Part shown: one piece after another, positions 62,801 through 64,000 of the stretch | How the letters are laid out: each line of letters opens with the position of its first letter | How positions within the stretch are numbered: the stretch's first letter is position 1 | Origin: an uncultured Eubacterium sp. | GTDB taxonomy: Bacteria; Bacillota; Clostridia; Lachnospirales; Lachnospiraceae | DNA: 64,000 nucleotides | Direction: 5' to 3' | Assembly: GCA_910584795.1 (NCBI GenBank) | Contig: CAJUBZ010000013.1 | Coordinates: forward strand, 1 to 64,000 | Notes under the pieces: generated by a model | What the model was told of the DNA's origin: nothing | Database searches by the model: none | Seen by the model: the letters and a program-made list of their open reading frames with translations, nothing else | Made by a program: the position numbers and the translations under genes

Positions 62801-64000
62801 GTTTTTCGGCACAGTCAGGAAGTGATAAGGCAGTTGAATCACCATATGCAGGTGTTTATACAGCAGCTCCGGCTGACAGAGGTTATATCGGACATTATGT
62901 ATGGTTAGACGAAAGTTATAATGCGAAGTTTACGGATGAAGGCGAATATATACAGAGGGATGGCAGATGGTTATTAAACAAGGCAACAAAAGACCTTGAT
63001 TATGACGGAGAGATTGATGATCCGGGTATCAATGATGTAAAAGTAGAACTTCTTACAGAAAATGGATATCCTGTAAATCGTTTAGGTGAAGCAGTTGTAG
63101 AAAAAGACGGAAGATATCTTGTTATTGATGAAAATACCGGAAAGATCAGCGTGGACAGCATGGGTTCACCGATTTATACACCATATGGACCGATGTCTTA
63201 CACAACAGAAAAAGATGCATATGGACATGACGGTTACTTCATTATTTCAAATATCAAACCGGGCAAGTATAATCTGCGTTATACCTTCCCTGAAGGAAGT
63301 AAATATGAGAAATACGCTTTAACAACCAGAAGTCTTGGTGTTACCGGAACATCTATCAAGGTATATCGTCCGGGTGAAGATGACATGCTTCCGGAATTGG
63401 GAGCAGCAGGAGAAGGTGATGAACCAAGTGATGGAGCGAAAGTGAAATCGTTGACGATTCAAACAACAGAGCCTATACAGATTGATGCCATAGGTGAAGA
63501 TGAAGCTGCTTATGCAGAGTATGACGAAAAGATGACATCTTACGATTTAGGTGTTGCACCATCTTTCTCATATGGAGGATATGCATGGATGGATATTCAG
63601 TATGATGCAGAAGATCAGCCGAAACCAGATAGTATTAATGGACAGATGGATGACACAGAGCAGAAACTGGAAAATGTAGGTATTCATATTTATGAAGTGA
63701 AGGCAGACGGATCACATGTACCGGCATATGATAAAAATGGTTTAGAAATTAAGACACTTTATACAGACGAAAATGGTTACTTTAATACCACATTGTATCC
63801 GTACAGAAGTTATATTGCTGTTGCAGATACTAAGAAGGTGAATAATGTAATTCAGCCGTCACCAGTTACTATCAGTACAAGAGCACTTCAATATGAAAAG
63901 GATAACGACCTGCTTTATCATGAAGAACTTAATCAGAATACAACGAATGTATTTTCCATTGTTCCGACATCAAGTGATTATGATATGGGAACATGTGTTG
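47884..64000 (+). CDS. Giant secreted/surface protein with SdrD_B-like domains (3' end beyond window)
   Basis: A single frame runs without a stop from an ATG to the window edge, at least 5,372 codons. The N terminus has a Sec signal peptide (basic RQIIRR, hydrophobic core, cut after AYA). The rest is extracellular-type sequence: beta-rich, Asp/Asn/Tyr/Gly-rich, with many calcium-site-like acidic stretches and DUF11-like segments such as RPGDTVWYKSTVVN near residue 2800. Several aromatic/His-rich loops are present (about 1385-1470, 2970-3000 and 3175-3195). Two SdrD_B-like domains lie near residues 4995-5150 and 5225-5330. Such proteins are adhesins or stalk-like surface structures in gut Clostridia. 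The anchor (LPxTG or other) would be outside the window. Function unproven. Confidence 0.9.
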   Translation, partial: MRQIIRRITGWMLVLSMITSMFGQSVPMAYAADGNEATGVKPELSFTMTYQSGGSSINQNKDTTDGEQGDLSENLRNKNSALLGRGAENGIIVNLTADLKNGRGTARGMYFELALPVFRVEGSKLIELDQAEIAKLKDEDFEKENSKLVRVMAQFSPENPDLWDGYISGHSYWGGSVKIYRTGDMTGGTQAVVETKLYFDGHMPENTAALVRLGGGYAECEDNDKIYYDWFETAAGTTDTKAIFTMICCNLEWEPTIEGVKPKNVIWDRYNYVTYKVTVKNTSKDQDSNYSATSIQMVVPTNMGTVDGWSSGLHPEEAAKFLYNDGNPIKNDDFESSIQRENYMVGVPGEGGIMIYDVTALEATAEGQEAMSKWDMTHFTNIKDENGKKLEEIPYYFKPDGGIYFRKYEKIYNEVGAKIHEDGSEYDHTTFYVALPMSTDIPSSKLDSLNIKVYNTIAFANDYTWTKTTHHNTWGFVKPEDSFTHKKFVVDKTIVNGEEVEEEKDKLYVAINDEADYYLGHFKNTGNIPIFNGMANDTHDKDFGLTKISALFNLTEGEKEPELTDWFMKDDTVEFEFLTYNDLAGSGEPVSEFVSLGQMEPDDELSNDKQKAWSLQIGNLIKDYEQSVIASGKKCVYNNRFRIRFKKRIDPNEEFNGRIAVHGVAGKGKVYNNKLDTTYEKWIWDPKSMAEDDTGYVKTPKKLATDEADIQAIVAKPQINAQVIEKTENGYRYDDPKTVPVNVPGYGFYYQLGNDSVSRIVPGMFSTGTVATVNDTTKAVKGFITDKVILSKRLVDEIAEIENITLHTSADVDKDIVLTVSDFSKDDDGNYYIERSKWENKGEILSVSVNVKKFEKEIELTEENKDIYVVLEGAANTVSPNGNAANAIKPVGVFETKYKDEDLNVKATDPATMIVANINPVIRGISYGRKWLKDSDYIESKENRASGAADQGTIHQIEVPKGIDNSGYKFFIGNATPSPAGKSEIVVDLSGSVGNKTTKDVNVRGFLTKTVTISGFKNVADINQIRLYNWDKDSSKDNADITIPFKELEVKDGAVTIKLEDYDQIEYLKYMVVDMDEFYGGGAKDTPEMEIQFNGDTNWVDYLDAKLTFTPEDESIRGQGNTKGTVSLTDRLYVQKPYADIHANLHYYEFSGTPKPGETNRDGNDMYLGLPYDRDFTYTIDVGNSYISKLDDFDITIDVPVNDNKQGQEANTGFHTTGFRISKELIEQYEKLETITFFDADSNEGKTFTVDYEEGRLISKDDDTVIEGIVLNGDIYIDEQKIFTEFGMNIPNLKKIVVTGKGFQANPDAPADEKHRITLYGFSDSAIHSWNKMDVNGTNYLCGFRGEKSEYVLNSHDTAQAYISKMYFDTTIVAGYKDNNDNGKRFDEVSDSYEHVRAEDWHSGYGWSDHWPDDDELDIGYKAIGSYMIDFRQYLNAGENHPSDAHHHELNDMAVHGYPTYKCYPYDYIYTQSMNTAADVQMTVDLPSDSFDAYYMKVHPKAYKYLESVKIHRSGDDKDTWTTATDWKDSVEKITGNTEKDSYYRVDLRKLEDGYGIYKSPLIDYEVDKPVDKITITLNINRDASEEKDGNIVAKNADYGTWYEQTKYMFEVTGRFYKAGMADATASTKMDIGNLIERPYAKAKRRTDQGRTNGWNNIDSAYRSPWSYQDYYDPCGSSWHDYRDYKSAHLFSTAKVYVASAVNNVQKGVHTKADQETDERAKFSKYNEYVVSFWQAEEGSTHDCYNAHTGIGHADSHSLNNDPYNWSGKRSFTDQLTLTDTLPYVRPDKETGHFGFLTKKIFISEDLKQYIDKVVVSKKKAVLNEDGTCNEQNLADTIEIAGADLIKEDVNAERPEQIQGSDQHVVHSNANRTFYEIPIIYPDSEIEETKGAIVLGEDEYVTKYEIHMKNLPGDVDYAAELKGQEGLFDSYNHGSGTDPDVYVGGDVYRVTADNIINSGEKCDWNNMQSASYMQKSSAPYYTYNDKALITSYRIPFQGGYTITRNHSGDTIYDYENDNKTPTTAKFDVRVWNRKDLDDEENRSAEIDSAAVTNTMNGNYRLKNIYIPTEFIEGTWFNVEYLQLDDTKIDIEKLRESKYFKKVTDGTQYIFDVNGYIRDNLDKMNTFAPNNTKKGSTEYYHEHISQFVIKFKGIEKEILDGGEFLNPSRESLSDTTISKAVPTFSYDGVYVDRHKEDIENDNWTFDSRPTIINNSNHYTSTTHNENHVGVKFTTNESDAWPYGYRTDTGTGNDASGTKKTDYYIVNNLVSTMVVDMKRQSTLKSGESSFAYDIDGDKELAVDKNHLLPDDYVEYQITVGADEDSLIPLYHPDVRFKAPKGQRIVGWYVSGNDSDIPNGDITAKAVLGDGNTVTFEQEKRYCKDSQNTVTNYKWLDISCGNLSKSDAYNQLNNGEKIKIVVVTQLTHEINPFEGKVINDDEKERIYVYGHPKHTYSQYRILHKNGQIDNRASGDFYIDNAEGATYYRGHGNGYYEAFYDRESTYYADIRTKLRFFDNRLDLTLKYVDDYDLPGKNEDTNPHLDERPMIIELRGADKSDVYNDTLHTLSSATYTVSFLSDNRKDGRLFKGFDLVEKPVFKYPEKLNPDGKRNAAVKYCFFDEIGTDKGIYTDGEYTEIWLLEDKVIEGDKLTQQQKNDGCRLLKDAVKIQWTYDDIPSEPIVFATSEKPFEFRGVGRYRDIRNNAEKQTKIADDNFTIGITAVSELVHSHSENINNTTEEGISEDITYEGTAKVVGNGSITNVITRERPIVTLHTQIFNSMEEAGEEYDENAAQIKGYRPGDTVWYKSTVVNHEKGQTQPQGALLEPVIFDKIPEYITTSGLDTNNIKVKWYDADGKLKEDIPNYTITREKFDNVADYGGDFVTEKSNTDGCYQGRGHAFADLTFGESGNSTSTPINYNVYAIQFEEGSRLEIGERLEVFYEAEIREENLPLAYTKRTGTDSVTKTFVDYYPKMGEYYQWTHGYYTGYSWDGNNYSYPYANAVNGLSIQFKNQNDMMDMNYLYHDVGVSGTRNKNIDRYEYLKDSDAFMPGSGADGNNYGRTEIYGSNGYLKDEDIRTANNQQRTYYVPTRTDGKHDELPVSESYRSQSISGNARDWYSRLMSLRVRSTNWQGEHSDAVLWAESRLHLQTAWLAASSELIGDENYLKSKEYLPTNYRAGKWDHHYNSDYWYSGCTNIRDYTREINDDTITTLEYDQYFTSRIGAYNYGDWDITGGIEFTYIMPQGIEPKLNKNGTPDFSDITAEIMQGGTSANPDYEKIDNSDITVEVVQKPGSADGYLTPNIMRDPLLSTSVMNKTGDSYEGKEPYYTAEEHTSWVLKITVKKTLAKWFNRGDKSGYAMRVDIPSHVYATPKDEYWYDEVMVKPVDTEENLYYQVYDTTTLWGNNYLLGMPTPISTQKNGMDFIWNVYYVHTHSGSEQCIDGSKYFWNGSPNTPYINGMNITNREVSTQGVTEDSVPTDNRQAFSNGVRNTYANTGTRAHMRKPMIRTWTTIGEDNVAGNKAADYYVDPQGDSSAVNIHVENKYWLNTLAPELMWYDYYTTHYRETFKVRHTYATDGGNMGTLFYPVITEILPAGIVPKDVNGDLFTHDNEVNGKKKLDWTLKGADYNGDSLDELKEYQEEKELYQSTVEYIELAGEEGKVEGRYRISFKQKAEPDVRSDKKIKIDSESARVFSFKFFTEDGPDIATKDGKEDKRLGDQYQSNHTFVSSELDYFKFLIDSDAVNAARENPYFVGGPFVSTYVNGGWAGTIPDTRRDSAESGIKAMLPKVPTANKLGTDSAINATDEGGVKRYIEDEKKIKIDGTELDMEDYPSLRESLHLKAEDSDLDGGYDTSNMGVHTSSRIRLKYPVIENKTFVSKNEAEAVDHLGGRSPQWQDGIYDYYPSQDNPVEYLNDLYFNVKVVNGADSVGAEDYYHHGNMSHGKMKVTVVLPSIVRTVSLKGSDVYLLFKKADGETARMNIDEAEDMGFEFKVLDQFISDEQKETIIFEVRTPGDYADDITAANYDDYIRGKHMPGYFGYKDTLVVGVKTTVRNNILDTENIDFTDEYWKDPVWDEEFKADGYVTMDDVNGDYLKTMNADGDFDLLTELDGAGITYERMVSDDKETNTDWDGDKDYTDEYAKDESAIVTLMKPHSTVRLDTSVQRSEIDNPDLVEGIQRVVDDPIIKSAVKLSVYMDQAVNEGGAVGEFVVDWRVPFRSTLLGTTEEAPVTEDPITKRIYALGTGVWEIPDTAGDEIYREKLKNDLDVQVYALCSEDAENAADGASYRNINNMWEGEWINLTELYNKHVNGIERPGVDIDKNTIIDISDLSLKLYGERSELGQKIYQVRYVVSSKTGDYAVPKGFRLAIDADPEKDGSQEMNEIDPEHENVDPLPESVTSEPDENGEYSEDAKIGNAAFIMLTGSHLSATRRHVNHFATGWAKYDDTQYCVDSMRTRAGYYIARELPVIEIDMNNHYFKIGKNQEGKSEYKWSDDIVINDASHMLKYKLQLKNLSNKEIEKTNVEDVEEDTATNPQLVAVLPIIQNIDMSLESKEPLVYKKYHEVEYGEAEWESTLSPDCTANVSFKDSQAAWTWHVEDSKGNVIPKDKHDITSVTMAMYDKIAGIKYLRQRRIMRWTSKGHLAPGQRIIIDFMVPVSTEDTFTTTTELLSCKAYGFKPGAFVPHIPASEEAVNYAYEIDARDVNDNGESNVENTITVSVNNIGFSGTNAFNRTKRSFSEYGTGQNEQGNGRDRPSLVPEGTNYDFISSIINPDTQGTSKGFQQPVIYDVLPFVGDTQLVAQTSGYAASRGTDWRGWLNLASIEVKTQTGSDARTLTDGTDVHVWIGPFNYSGSKIVKIPIEKLPDVSQTSSIGFYNQIRGESGTAINEKCKYFVRLSDLLRLKTTDKEAYSELEKHAQAIYVEPLNNYYLASNTKLSVSYRLKAPLNMPLSKKYTPEDSENILNATADVDGWNSFSAQSGSDKAVESPYAGVYTAAPADRGYIGHYVWLDESYNAKFTDEGEYIQRDGRWLLNKATKDLDYDGEIDDPGINDVKVELLTENGYPVNRLGEAVVEKDGRYLVIDENTGKISVDSMGSPIYTPYGPMSYTTEKDAYGHDGYFIISNIKPGKYNLRYTFPEGSKYEKYALTTRSLGVTGTSIKVYRPGEDDMLPELGAAGEGDEPSDGAKVKSLTIQTTEPIQIDAIGEDEAAYAEYDEKMTSYDLGVAPSFSYGGYAWMDIQYDAEDQPKPDSINGQMDDTEQKLENVGIHIYEVKADGSHVPAYDKNGLEIKTLYTDENGYFNTTLYPYRSYIAVADTKKVNNVIQPSPVTISTRALQYEKDNDLLYHEELNQNTTNVFSIVPTSSDYDMGTCV
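62866..63873 (+). other. Two SdrD_B/Cna-B-like repeats inside the giant protein
   Basis: The first unit starts GYIGHYVWLDESYN, has the calcium-loop-like DLDYDGEIDDPGINDVKVEL and ends FIISNIKPGKYNLRYTF. The second starts YGGYAWMDIQYDAEDQ, continues NVGIHIYEV and YTDENGYFNTTLYPY. This start (one-word, directed-bundle motif G-Y-x-W-x-D) plus the GxY-F-x-x-L-xPG-x-Y pattern is that of SdrD B-like domains, which usually precede the wall anchor. Confidence 0.75.

Noticed and set aside
47884..63999. Many 60-110-codon frames on both strands inside the giant gene
   Set aside because: All overlap the continuous signal-peptide-bearing frame, lack ribosome sites and have biased composition; they are shadows.

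Overview
The window looks like a chromosomal segment of a spore-forming, anaerobic, low-G+C Bacillota, most likely a Lachnospiraceae (Clostridia). The indicators are the A+T-rich code with AGGAGG ribosome sites, sporulation genes (gpr, spoIIP), an anaerobic ribonucleotide reductase activase, the clostridial order rho-rpmE-yqhQ-prmC-prfA, and large signal-peptide-bearing surface proteins. No tRNA, rRNA, CRISPR array, prophage or insertion sequence was recognised. Genus cannot be fixed from sequence reading alone.

Left part (1-25 kb): a minus-strand GtrB/GtrA/YfhO cell-envelope glycosylation trio; argG divergent from an argCJBD operon, with a shared ArgR-type control region; a Na/Pi symporter with an 11-bp-periodic Pho-box-like array, followed by a PhoP/PhoR-like pair; a small DMT-type permease; then comEA, a second two-component pair, a GerMN lipoprotein, comEC (apparently without a standard start codon), a 39-codon ORF and holA. 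rpsT on the minus strand has a structured leader. gpr and spoIIP follow.

Middle (25-47 kb): a secreted subtilisin carrying an extra C-terminal HxxxDxxxH domain, and a secreted leucine-rich-repeat protein. Minus-strand dut, an NrdG-type activase and malic enzyme come next. A 56-bp tandem repeat plus a very strong hairpin precedes rho. After the translation-termination block there is a CpsB/YveK/CpsD tyrosine-phosphorylation trio. Directly behind it is a tightly packed run of nucleotidyltransferase, HprK-like P-loop protein, PqqD-like protein, S26-like peptidase with a Ser/His arrangement, and ABC exporter. This run resembles the accessory and export half of lasso-peptide clusters but has no cyclase, no leader-cleaving transglutaminase-like protease and no visible precursor. 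It is the best candidate for an undescribed system here. Housekeeping glmM, vanZ-like, hisC and mntP follow.

Right part (47.9 kb to the end): one uninterrupted reading frame of at least 5,372 codons with a signal peptide, aromatic/His/Asp-rich loops, about two dozen cysteines and two SdrD_B-like domains close to the window edge. It is a giant surface or secreted protein whose C terminus lies outside the window. A near-palindrome (CCATTTTA...TAAAATGG type) overlaps core promoter elements of both this gene and the gtrB operon, hinting at common control of envelope and surface functions.
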